From assembly GCA_947034885.2 (NCBI GenBank), contig OX344749.2, positions 52,481,682-52,545,681 of the forward strand: a stretch of DNA of 64,000 nucleotides, given 5' to 3'. The notes beneath the pieces were generated by a model that searched no databases, was not told the origin of the DNA, and saw only the letters and a program-made list of their open reading frames with translations. The position numbers were made by a program, and so were the translations under genes. Of the stretch, positions 1-11,600 are shown piece by piece (within the stretch, counting starts at the first letter, position 1; each line of letters begins with the position of its first letter). This stretch comes from Thuidium tamariscinum. Taxonomy: Eukaryota > Streptophyta > Bryopsida > Hypnales > Thuidiaceae.

Positions 1-273
1 AGTTTGTAGTGTGATAAATTTTCAATGAATGGAAGTCAAAGTCATTTGAAATTGCAATATTGTGTCAAAAAGACTTTTATTTCCAACTTCAAATGCTAAT
101 ATATTATAATTTTTGTGGTCAAAATTCATGAAATTTTTACCACATAATTTCAATAAGGTGAAGCTCAAGATATTACAAGAAGCTTATAAAGAAAATGTGT
201 TTTTTTTGCTTTCTAAGATGAATGCAACAAAAATGATAGTTTTAAGCATTTTTGTCAAAAAATGACCTTGGTC
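1..273. repeat. Dispersed AT-rich repeat, truncated by window start
   Basis: No gene. Bases about 30-170 resemble 46,330-46,500 in the same orientation (shared words such as AAGTCATTTGAAATTGCA and TTTGAATGCTAATAT in slightly varied form). The stretch ends near CCTTGGTCCCTTAAGGCC at about 270. That end resembles the TTAA plus GGGACCAAGG-type end of the element nested at 45,698-46,946, so this may be the right part of a related TTAA-flanked element. Confidence 0.5.
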
Positions 274-1367
274 CCTTAAGGCCAATAAATGTAACTCTTT
301 GGAGATAACGAGAATCTTCTAAAAAATATATTTAACCTTGAAACATATTAAGTGTCCAATGGATGATAGAAAATCTTTCTATGTAAGACATTATAGACAC
401 TAAATGTCTAATTGATGAAAAATATCTTTCTATTTAAAGACACTTAGATGTTTGTGCAAGTGTTCATCTTTTGAATCCTTGTAAAAAGGGGAGGTTTAGC
501 ACAGTGGTTTGACCTCCAATGAATACTCTTAGTTTTTTTTAAGCAAATGATTTATGCAATACCAAAAAAGATGATTTCTATAGTAACCAATCCCACTTTA
601 TGGTTGAATGTTTGGATGACATAGGATGAGTCTTTGGCATAGGCAAAATATTATTTTTCATCAACTTTTTGTTTCAGGATTTCCTTGAATGGAATTTATT
701 TAGGATGAAGTTTGAAATTGTTTTGTTGAGGTATATATGACTTTTTCTTATAAAAAGTTGCAAAACATTCTATTTTAGTGAATGTTAGAAATTTATTATT
801 CTTTACTTTAGACCTTTAGTTTCTTCATAAAAATTATGTTTTTTTAAATTTGAGTTCAACTTATGAAATGAAGCTTATCACACTAGTTTCTACTCTAATT
901 TAAGAATTGAAAGTTTTTTAATATTGAAAATTTTATTGCAATATGAACTTTGAGCATGTTTTTAATATCTATTGGTTTTAATATATATAGAATTATGAGA
1001 GAATTTAATATTCAATATGATTTTTCTAAAAAAATTCCCCTGAATTTTAAGTTTTTGCAAAACAAATCTAAGAAGATTTGTACCAAAGAAGACATGTGAT
1101 TTTATCACTAAAAAGTAAAACAAGAATGATTTTATTGTGAAGCTCCAATGTAGATTTTTTTTAAAATTAATATTGGTTTATTGATAGTGGAAAATGGAAA
1201 AATTAAACAATGAAAACATTGAATCAATGATATATTAGCAAAATAAAAATTAAGAATAAAATATAATTAGACCTCTACATCTAACCAATTGCACCCTTCC
1301 TCTAAGCTATACCCTAAATACATTGTGCAATGTGATTACAATTGTAGATAGGATTTGGAAACTCACA
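274..1367. other. AT-rich intergenic DNA with a partial repeat copy
   Basis: No coding signal is visible. About 840-1,010 is a diverged partial copy of the repeat found intact at 1,372-2,097: both have a TTTGAGTTCAACTTATGAAA-like block, a TTTTATTGCAA block and a TTTTTAATRTC block in the same order. The last 60 bases (around CATTGTGCAATGTGATTACA) recur near 50,590. Confidence 0.5.
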
Positions 1368-1371
1368 TTAA

Positions 1372-2097
1372 CCCCTAAGCGACGCCGGCTCCATTTTTTG
1401 GCGTTCGGATGACTTCGCAGGGGCAGCAAAGGGCCTAAACTGTAGTTTTTTCATCCACTTTTTTTTTAATGACCTTTCATGTTCAGTTGTAAAGAGTCTC
1501 CAATTGAGTTTTTAGTCTAACTACTATTTGTTTTCATGTAGTTGAGAAGTAATTAGAGAAAATAGATGGCAAAATTTGCCATTTTAGTGTATTTTGAGAA
1601 ATTGACTGAATCTGAAATTTCTCCTTGAAAATGACATTTTTTGAGTTTGAGCCCAACTAATGAAATGAAGTTATTTTCTTCTAGTTTCTACTCCAATTTG
1701 AATTTTGGAAAAATTTATAAAATTGAATATTTTATTGCAATTTGAATTTTGGCTGCATTTTTAATGTCCACTGAAACCTATAAATAGGTGAACACGGAAG
1801 TTGAATTACACCATGATGTTTGTCACTACAATTTACACACATCGTGAAACTTTCATATTTTTTGCGATAATTTTCTATTTTCTACGATTTTTTCTTCATT
1901 TTTTCTTCAAAAAATCTCATAAAAATCAATTTTCCTCAAAAAAATCTGAAATTTCTGTGAAGTGCAGAAGACATGTACTTCCATCTCTGAAAAATAAAAA
2001 ATAAAAATTTCATACTTGATTGGTTCCTGAACGGTATCAAATTGAGTGACCAGCAAGGGGGCTTCTAACTAGTGGTCATAGGCCTGTCCTTTAAGAG
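1372..2097 (+). mobile_element. TTAA-flanked non-coding repeat element, copy A
   Basis: The element is flanked by TTAA at 1,368-1,371 and 2,098-2,101. It begins CCCCTAAGCGACGCC, and its other end, read on the minus strand, is CTCTTAAAGGACAGG. Two more full-length relatives lie at about 28,780-29,502 (inverted) and 47,702-48,418 (same orientation); shared blocks include TGGCAAAATTTGCCATTTTA and TTTTTTCTTCATTTTTTCTT. There is no meaningful ORF. TTAA duplication is the target preference of piggyBac-type transposases, so a non-autonomous piggyBac-like origin is inferred, not shown. Confidence 0.6.
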
Positions 2098-2214
2098 TTA
2101 AAAACCATAGTCTATGCAAAAGTTAATGCCATATGATAGTTTCTTTTGAAAGGACAAAGCCAATAAAAAAAATTCTTTGACGGACGTTTAGTGACTAAAT
2201 GGGAGAATCCAGAG

Positions 2215-2985
2215 CAGCGATCCCAGAATTGCTTTTGGGAATTAGTTGGGAACGCTATCTCCGTAGGAAAGGGTGGCTATTTCCGCGACTGGCCCCTGAA
2301 AGGGATAAAATATGTTGACTATCTTATGAGTAAAAAAGGGGCAATTTGACTCCCCATTTTTTTTTTCAGTATTGGAAAATTTGCTAAGTCACATGGAAGT
2401 TAATACAGCACTTGTGGCTATACTGTGACTTTGTGTATAAGAGAATTTGCTAAGGCATGTAATCAGAAGTGTATAATTGGCTATATTCAAGTTGTTTTGG
2501 AGTGTTTTTCTTCCATTTGGAAAGAATGAACAATTTTAGGGTTTATTTACAATTTTGTCACTAACAAGGGAGTTGAACCCTTCTTGCAGTGTATGCAAGA
2601 CTGCCCATTTGCAGTGTTAGTGTTCTGCACACACACAAACAAGCCACATTAGTTTGGAAGGGTTAGAATTCAAAAAAAGTTGCTTGGGTACCATAGCCGC
2701 CCAACTGTTGAAGCTCCACGCAGTTGCAATTGCCCCTTCTGAAGTCAAACACGATATTCTGTTTGCTCCCTGTGCAGCCACCTTCAGCTCCAATACCTAG
2801 TCCCGAGAAAGCCTCCGCCAGCCACGCCTCCAGAATACCACAAGCTGGTCAAGGAAATGAGTATTGAGCAACTAGGCCTGCTAATTCTCATGAAAACTAA
2901 GGGCTTAATGGAACTAGAAAGACAACACTGGCAATGATAAGAATCCTAATTAAAGGATACTCCTTTGCTTACTTCTCAGCTCACA
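2215..2985. other. hAT 3' non-coding end
   Basis: This stretch lies between the hAT terminus (CAGCGATCCC at 2,215) and the stop codon of the transposase on the minus strand. It holds no ORF of note. It should contain the 3' UTR and the subterminal transposase-binding region; no clear repeated subterminal motif was recognised by eye. Confidence 0.5.
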
Positions 2986-5900
2986 TTAGGCATCCCCCTG
3001 GCGGCCAAGTTTAACAGCTCCTTTCCAAGAGTTGATAGCCTCTTTGTATGGAAAGTTTCCAAGTGTGAAATAGCTCTGCCCAAACATGCGAACTACAAGA
3101 GGCAAGTGCCTGCCTAATCTATTTCTCTGGGTCGACTTGAGGAACTTCAACGTCGAGAAGCATCTCTCGTCTTCGACTGACCCCAACACAAGACAGCACC
3201 CGATCTCGACAAGGATGAAATACTCCGAAATGAGCTTGCTTAAGTGCCGTGACTGCGACAGTTTGTGCCAGAGTTTGATCACAGGGTTCACATCTAAAGG
3301 CTGCCCACATGCAACCTCACAATTGGCCTTCATGGTCACTTTAAATAACCCTTGCTGAAGGTCCAAGTTTGCAGCTGAGAGCAAAGCAGGGGCAGTAAAG
3401 TCACTACCACCTTCATGTAAAGCTTGGCCGTTGTTAACAGAACGTGCTGTGTAGTAAAAGCTTTTCAGCACTGCCAAGTGGTGAGCGAAGCTCTCATCGG
3501 CACCATCTTGCCTCCAGTACTGTGGGTACACAATACCGAAGGCATCTAGCAATTCCTGTTGAGGGAATCTGCGATCCAATTCATCGCTGAGGCACTGAGA
3601 AATATCTGCCAAAAGCAGCACAGGAGTTCACAAAATCACGAGTGAGTGTCTGAGTGACATGCCGATATGTATCGGCAGTTTCAAAATCACAAGCAAGTGA
3701 ACACATCGGCACTTTCAGGTCCTACGAGTCCAAGAAAAAACAACGCATGAAAAAGGGTACACATCAAGTTCCAGCGTGAACAAGAAAAAAATGTTCATGA
3801 AAAAGGTATAGTCAAGTTCCAGCGTGCAACTCCGAAACACCTGCAGCTTCGAACCACAACATCGGCCACAACAGTTTAAGAGAACACGCTCATTAGGACC
3901 ATATACTATACATAGAACATAATAAAGCCAACAAAAAAAATTGGAAATGTAATATAGACCAACTGAAGCAACTAAGAGCAATAAAGCACATAAATAAATC
4001 ATAAACAATCTAAGAAAAAAAATGGGAAGCATAAAGCTGGCCCAAGATAAACTAAAGCAAACAACAGCAATTAGAGCACATAGCCAGTTAGCCACTAATA
4101 CCACATAAACAATCCAACAAAAAAATTGGAAGTAAAATAAAGACAAAGCAAGAAACTGAATCAACAAATTAACCAAACATACATAACATGAATCTAAAGC
4201 ACCCAATCAGAACTCATTTATAACTTGGAAAGAAACTCAAATATGAAAACACATACATGACATCAAAAACTCAAGAAAAAAAATTGGAATAGAAATGAAA
4301 CAGGGAAGAAAAATACCTGAGAACTGTCGCTCTACTGTGTCCTAGACGTGGTAGAATGCCTCGTGCATCACAAAACTTTCCATCCCCGTGGCTTTGTCAT
4401 GCCAACGTGCATAGACAGTAGTCACACGGAGATTGAACACTAGATGGCATATGCCAGAATCTCCAGGTAATTCCCTCCATTCCATTGGAATTTCAGAAGA
4501 TTGCAATGACACAAGATCATTGTACATGATGAAGTCCTCCTTGCCAAATGCAGTCGTCCTGTCCAAGAACATTCTAGCCAGCTCATGTTGGCAAAGCTTT
4601 ACAGCTTGCAGGAAGTCACATACAAATATGTCACGGCTTTGAGAAAGCTTAATAAGTGCATATACTGCATTCACAAGAGATATGAAGCAGGATAGTGAGA
4701 GAACCATCTCGATATCAGACAGGCAAGCGAAGTTGTCGGCAGCACCGGGAACAGACTTGTGCCTAGGAGCGGCACTCATATCGACACCCATCTTTACCAT
4801 GAGAGTGGCGTACTCCTCCATAATCCGCAGAGCCGGACTTCTCATCGAGATCTAGCGAGTGTCAACATTTCGAACCATCTTATTTGTCTTAGTTTCCATG
4901 AGATTAGCAAGTCTGACAAGCTCAGCATGACACTTGTTACTACGACAGAAGTAGGAATAAATGGATTGAAAGAACCCTTCAAGACGAGAGATCATTGGAT
5001 ATTTCGTGAGTGTCTCAACGACCAAGTTCAGCCTGTGGCTCACGCAACTTGCCCCGAGCGTGAAAGGAGCCCACTTTTCTCTGATCTGTGCCGTGACTCC
5101 AGATCTGGCCCTCTGGAATGTGCTGACCCCATCCGCCCCAAAACACACAAGTTTAGTAGCAATCTCAGCATAGGAAAGACCTCCCTCATTCATCAAAGTC
5201 TACATGATTACACATGTTAGATGATCAGCCGTGCCACTTTCAGCAAGACAGGACAAGTGAAGCAAGTGCGGCTTCCTTTCCCAACCTTGCATTGCATACA
5301 CATGAACAACAATCCAAGAAGTATTATCCACGGCTGTAACTTCATCAGCGCTTATAGAGATGATCCTCGCCATCTACACAATTCCCTTCAAAGCAGTTAG
5401 AACCTGATCGTGCAAGTGCTCGCTCATCTCCCAGCCAGTACTCTTAGACCAATGTCTCCTAGGACAATTCTTAACCTTCAAGTGTTTAAGCAAGAACTGT
5501 TGCCTCTCATAGTCGCACATGGGACGTCCATGGCTTAGAATCTGGAACAGGGTGGAAAACTGCACTTCCTTCCGTTTGAACTCATTGTCCAAGCCCGCAT
5601 GCAACTGTTCCGCCATAGTACCGCCATGCTGCTGGCCTGCCCAGAGCTTGCAAAGCTTGGCGTGCTTGCAGTCCACCTTCACGAATACATCGCCCTTCTT
5701 CAAATGCAGCAATGGTACACCATCTTCTCTACAGGTCCTCTTGCCTTTGTGCTTCTCGAGGTTATCTAACTTTAGCACCAACACCTTCCTCCTTCTCGAC
5801 ATGGCTGTGCAATTCACGCAAACAACACCAGAGAGATTGCCATCCAAGTCGAACTCTCCTTCTGTCCAAGCAAATCTACAAGCCCATACTTCTTGCCATC

Positions 5901-6246
5901 GTCTGGTAATTGTGGCCGCCGTTGTCTTCTTCTTCTTCGATTTCCCAGTGCCCCCTCGTTTCTTCCTCTTACGGCTCATGGAGTCCCCGTCATCGCTGGA
6001 CAAGTCATGCACAGAATCTGCGAGTGGAGGCGACACTACAATATTCTCGGACGGCGGATTGAGAGGATTCGGTGGACAGAGAGACTGAGACAATTGTGTC
6101 TCCGAAACATGAGTAACCTCACGCATACACTCAACCAAGTCAGGACTGGGATTTCGGACCATATACTTCCCGATCCCATTAGGATTTCGGCTAGAGCCAA
6201 AGCAACGAAACCTGAAATTGTCAGGTAATTTTAAGCGAGGAGCCAT
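2986..6246 (-). pseudogene. hAT transposase, BED finger type, four in-frame TAG stops
   Basis: Two exons: 6,246-4,317 and 3,605-2,986, joined over a GT-AG intron (4,316-3,606) in phase, giving about 849 codons. From the ATG at 6,246: a basic nuclear-localisation-like stretch (about 91-108), a BED-type zinc finger (about 117-172; CVNC then H-x5-C), then the hAT core with FGADG and CVSHRLNL. The second exon holds the dimerisation domain (DERCFSTLKFLKSTQRNRL). The frame is continuous but carries TAG at 5,376-5,374, 5,202-5,200, 4,854-4,852 and 4,344-4,342. The third sits in the conserved TRWISM-like motif, where TGG to TAG is the obvious change; the others fit CAG to TAG. Family membership is sure. 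The enzyme cannot be made as it stands, because the CACTA insertion also separates it from its promoter. Confidence 0.88.
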
Positions 6247-6251
6247 CAATG

Positions 6252-8659
6252 CACTACCGGAGAATTCCCTGTCCTTTTTTGCAAAGATGTCGCATACTTC
6301 TGTTGCTAACTACAGTTGGTTAGGTCGTCTTGATTCGGACGAACTACAGCACAGTTCAGTTGCTTCAGACACGTCGGATGCCTTCCTCTAAATACATTGC
6401 CACGCTGTCACTAGGGCTAATTGCGCTTTCACTCTTGCTTGAGGTGAAAATTCCGAATCTTCAGGGTACTGAATCAGCCAAACTTGGATAACAACAACAT
6501 AGAATTCCCTTTGCCAGCGTTATTCATGTAGACTTTGCAGTCACTTAAAATAGGCAGCCAGAATTGGCTGCGTCCTCTAAATCTAGCAAACAAACATTTC
6601 CCATTCTTGTGCCACTTGCATGTTCGGGATTGGCACCTTCTTTGGTTGAGTTCCTTTTCACAGCCTCTTCTTGGCCATGTGGGGTAAAACGACAAGAACC
6701 TTCCCCGAAAGGAGGGCATTACTCCATCTGTTACTGCTGCGGTTCTAGGATGGTACTTTCTTAAATCCGGCACTACCATTGGCCGTGTTCTTCCTGTGCC
6801 AAAATCCTTTTATTCATTTCTTACTAGGTGCATTACTCAAAATCTTTTCTCTGGTACAAAAATCCATACAAAATTAATTTCCGATTTTGAAGGGGAAATT
6901 TACATCCACCGTCCGCTCTGCACAGTTTCAGAGGGCAGTAAGCAACATGCGATTCAGGGTTACTTCTACGTCCCTTTTCCATTTCCTGTAAACATTGAGA
7001 CGACTCTCCTATACCAGACAATACGAACGCCTTCATTAAGTTGTCCCATGACTGCTTCAATGCTTCCACCAAGCTATGCAAGCCATGCATTGCTAACTAT
7101 CACTCCTTACGTGGAACTTGAAAAACACATTGTGCTTCAAAGATAAATTAGTTCACTCATACTGTGTAGGCATCTTTGAAAACACTACATAAGCATACGA
7201 CGGATTATTTCTAACGCACACTGCAGTTCAATACAAAAACTTTCAAAAGTCCACGCATTGCTTGCTTTCAGTTTCTTTCTTCTTCCCGCACATTCCTTTC
7301 ATCCATGTACTCGGTCACTCTTTGTTAACCGACAAGTGAGATAACCTGCGGAACTCAAAGTGCATCCTCCGCCCCACATGAGTAGACGGTGATTTCCCAG
7401 GCACTTACTTCTCTTTCATCTTCCGAACACTGCTTCCAACATTCCCTTGTGAAGAACTGCAGAGGCCACCGTGGTCCTTTCCACTTCCTACTGTGGGCTC
7501 CTTTCACTGATTCAAGGGTTCAAGTCTTCTTCATTACTTGTACACGCCTTCAGTTCCAACATGAACAGAATGCCGTCATGGGTTCATCCCGTTCAAATAC
7601 CTGCAGCAAACAACGCTAACATGTCTGAATCGAAGGACTAACAAGGCACTCAAAAAACAAAGCTCACTTTCATGACAAACAAGGTCAACTACTTCTGTGG
7701 TATAGAGTTTTGGTCCTCTCCGTCACCAGCCTCTATTTCACACTCGTCTCTTTGCATTCTGTAAAACGAACAATAACAACCTACAGGGCTAAGTGGTAAA
7801 ACAGCTATTTATTACAAAATGTCAATTTCATGTACCACCTCCTCCCTTTATCATTCACATACATTCATACCAAACCCAAAAACAAAAACATGTACTAGAA
7901 CATCACATTCTCTGCCCACTTCATGTTCTTTTCATTTCTCCTACGGCTTTTTAGTGCACAACTAGTGCAGTTTCCTTACTCTGTCTACAAAATAGTGGCG
8001 GTTTAGTATACTTACACATGGATGGACTTCACTTCCTACGCGCTCTTTCTCTGCTTTCCTTCTCTGGCGTGAAGCACTGATCTCTCTCTCCGCTTGGATC
8101 GGACTCACTTCCACTTATCTGTACAATGCTCGCAGAGAAAGACGAATTCAGTACAGCAATATGGGTTCAAGGTTCAAGACTTCAAGGATCCCATGTGGTT
8201 TTTTACTTTGAATGTTCGGTGCCTCTACCTTGAACGGGTCACCATTTAAAAACAAAACAAGCCGCTACTCATAGTCACTTACTCACCTTCACTGCATTCA
8301 CATTCCTGTGGACTACATCGAATCAACTTATAACACACCAAAAAATGTAATTGAACACACTTAAGTACTACACCGTGAAGCACTCAGCCATTCACGATGA
8401 AGTGGTTACTCTTCCCTTCATTTGTATTGCGAGTGCACTTATCACATGCCACAATTTCAGAACTGCCTTCTATCACTTCCAAGTGCTGAACCTGTAGCCA
8501 TGCACAGCACCGAACTTATCCTCTTCTTAGTTATTTCAATCGGTTCTTCACATCCTTATTTTAAATTGACTAACGCGCTTTTCAAAGACAAATACCCTCC
8601 GCCTGCTAGTCAACAGGTACGTGAAACAACTGACATTGACACGCCCTCCCCTAAAACCT
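6252..8659. other. CACTA left non-coding flank
   Basis: No convincing gene. Open frames here are short and match nothing recognised. CACTT/AAGTG and TTCACT words recur many times between about 7,300 and 8,640, which may be the degenerate subterminal repeats that CACTA transposases bind; this was judged by eye, without statistics. It would also contain the 3' UTR of the leftward gene. Confidence 0.4.
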
Positions 8660-11600
8660 TCACAATCCGGGAGGTTTGGGGGACCTTACACTTGTCCTCG
8701 CAGCTTCGTCTCGAACGCCATTGTTTCTTGCCACTGGAGGGGGAATCAATGTCGTTGTCAGCACCTCCTGCTCCGCCTCTGCTAAAACAACCGTCTTCGC
8801 TTTCTTCAGAGCCTCCTGCAGCTGCTCCAGTTGAATCTCCATGCTTCGGATGGAATTCATATCCAACGGTTTTGAAGGTGTGATGCCTTGCACTCCTTCT
8901 CTTCTAGAAGCAACTGCACCTGCATTATTGGCGGTCTTTTCTTTCACGTGTCCTCCCTTTCCTGGTTTCCGTGCACCGTCGTAGCCTTTTTTCCTTCGCA
9001 TTTCATACTCCAGTTCGTCAGGGTCTGGCTCTCTGCCCAGTTCACGATATAGTTCCTCCCGGATTCCTTCTTGTCCTCTTGGGCCTGTTCTTCCTTTGTT
9101 CACCCGACAAGCATTGGTGTATTTCATCCTCTGAGAGACCTCCTTTCAATGTGGATCCTCGCAAACACGTTCCAAACAACGCCATATATCTGCATCAAAT
9201 CCAGCAGGACACGAAGCTCCTGCTCTAATGGAAGCCATGAGCTTCGAATGTCTTTGTGTGACGCTCTTACCTGCCACAGTCCTAATGTACGCCCGATCCA
9301 CAAGTGCACTGTACTCGAAGTCCTCTTTCAGCCGGCGTCGTAAAGTTGCCATTGCCTCCTCTGGCTGGTAGCGGATGTTCATTATAGATGGGTCCAATGC
9401 CACGCTCAATTTGTTGATAGCTTGACGCCAAGCTCCCACACCAAAGCTGTATGGAATGCTGTTTACATCCACTGCGATGTAGTGCCCTCACAGTCCCTGC
9501 CGCTCCCTTTGCATTCGCTCGGCTTCCCTTGCGCTTTGCCTTTGCCGTCTCTGTCGCCGCTTTGTGGTTTCATCATCCGATAATTTTGGGTTCTCCTCAA
9601 GCGTCCCACTGTCACGGCCTTCGTTTCCTGCAGGGCTCTCTCTTCGCCGAACCCTACGTCCCAGCCTTCGTTCACGACCACTGCCACTGTCATCATTCAC
9701 ATTGCTTGGGTAACAGTCTTCTTTTCGTGGATACTTACTACACTCCCCACGTTCCCAACGACCCGGCCTCCGCTCCAAATCAAAGTCCTTTCTGCGACCT
9801 CCACTGGCATCATGGTAATTTCTCATGCCCCTACTATCAACCGATCTCTCCCGATAAAACATTGGGCTTCCTCGATTAGCTCTATCTTTCACCACCTTAT
9901 CCCTCTGGTAACAAATACAGATACAACATTAAAACAATGACGTTGAGAGCAGGCTACTATTCAAGAAAGCAGACATGCACAACATTAATCACACGGCATA
10001 CATTTCGTTCCATTCCAAGTTCAAAAATACTTAGACAATCAAACACAGTCGGCCTCTCACCCTTGGTGAATGATCACACTTTCTCTCTGCCGACCTCCCT
10101 CTGCCCTGATGTCTTCTAGAATAGCGCCTATGGTGGCCATATTTATCGTACAAGGACTCATCAGAATCGGAATCGTATGCACGGCGCTCCACAGACCTCC
10201 CTCTGCGTCTGTACTTGTGCTTGTCAATTGACGGAGTGGACTCCAATTCCATGGGCATTTCCATGGGCGTTTCTCCAGGTTCATACGCTTGCTTTCCCTT
10301 CTTCGCATTGTTAACAACATCTCTAAGAGGAGAATTCCGTTGTGGAAGACGACTACACTGTGCTCCTGCAACCCCACATTTCCAAGTGCAAGGACTAAGA
10401 AGAACTCATGACAAAGGATGTGCGAACTTTACCTACCACACAAACTTTCAGTGTCGTCAAATATCCTGACTGTACAGTATACACCTCGTCGGACACGAAG
10501 TATAATCCAAATCCTTGTATGCTTTGGAAATTAAAGTAAATTTCAGTGGAACTCGATGTTCCTGGACAAGGAATCCATACCAGCTTCATTTGAGTGCGGA
10601 CTTCCCTTCGGAGTGGAATTGTCTTGCTCAACAACAGCTCCCACATTCTCTTCCTGCTGAAGAAAAGCACCAGCCGGATTCGGTGCAGACTTAGCTTTCG
10701 GTGGTGGATGACTGCCTCTACGCGAATTGTGTCCACCTTCAGCGTTTTTCTCCCCCACCACCCCATTCTTCAGTTGATGTGCTGTCTGGCGCTCCGTGCT
10801 AGTCATGGACGTGATCTTCATGCCTCTTGGAGAAGGTGAAGTGTTTTTCTTCCTCTTCTGATTTACTTTCTTGCTCGCTGGAGCAGGCTTCTCACTCTCC
10901 CCTGCATTTGATCGCGTGTTTGGTTTCTTCTTCTGTTTCGGAGTCCTCCACACCTCATATGTTTCCTTCTCATTCACCATTTTTTCCCGCTCCACCTTAG
11001 AGAACTGTAAGTGCAAGCAATTTCGGAATTTTTAGGACTGTAACTTCCAAACAGAACTACCACACATGGGCATACACGATCCATGCATTCATGATAGTAA
11101 TTCACTAAAATGTCTACTTAGCACGGAAGAACCTTCACAAATCATGCGGAACTGATTGGGGAAACCAAGGTACCGTGCTTACCTCATTCACATGATCCGG
11201 AAACCTCCGCAAAGGCGCACATTGACGTCCAACACTAGTGAGCTTGGTACGCTGATTTAGCTTTCCCTGTCGTATTCAGAAATCATAAGTCCTTCAAACA
11301 GGATGATTGCGTTACAAACATATGAAGCCAGAGGAAATACGGTCCACCACGAAATCCAGCGCAGCTCAAGACCTGTCTTGAGACCCAATTGATTCCCACT
11401 TTCTGTCAAGGGATGATGGGCTACTTGAACGTTAGATGTTGGAGAGTGAACTGCCCCACACTCCTCACTTTCCTGATCAGGTCTTTTGGAGTGTGGAATA
11501 AGATAAAAACTTAGGAAATATTATGGTTACATTTGGCATTTCATGTGTGAATTCCTGACCCATAAAAATTACCAGATCCTTCCCCTCATTTTGAGGGCCA

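Noticed and set aside
2600-2640. CAGTGTTAGTGTTCTGCAC as the left end of the hAT element
   Set aside because: No matching inverted end or 8-bp duplication; the pair at 2,215 and 23,342 with ATCCAGAG is exact.
3715-4206. 163-codon hydrophobic minus-strand ORF that looks like a membrane protein
   Set aside because: It lies wholly inside the AT-rich intron of the hAT transposase (4,316-3,606); its Phe/Leu/Tyr/Cys-rich content is what AT-rich DNA gives in that frame.
4342-5376. TAG reassigned to a sense codon
   Set aside because: The intact host genes contain no in-frame TAG, and TAA and TGA also break the neighbouring transposon genes; cytosine deamination explains all of them.
5519-6228. Plus-strand ORFs of 189 and 111 codons
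   Set aside because: Antisense shadows of the hAT transposase coding region.
6776-6800. CACTACCATTGGCC as the left CACTA terminus
   Set aside because: No matching right end was found; the terminus at 6,252 has a partner at 22,127 and a matching ATG duplication.
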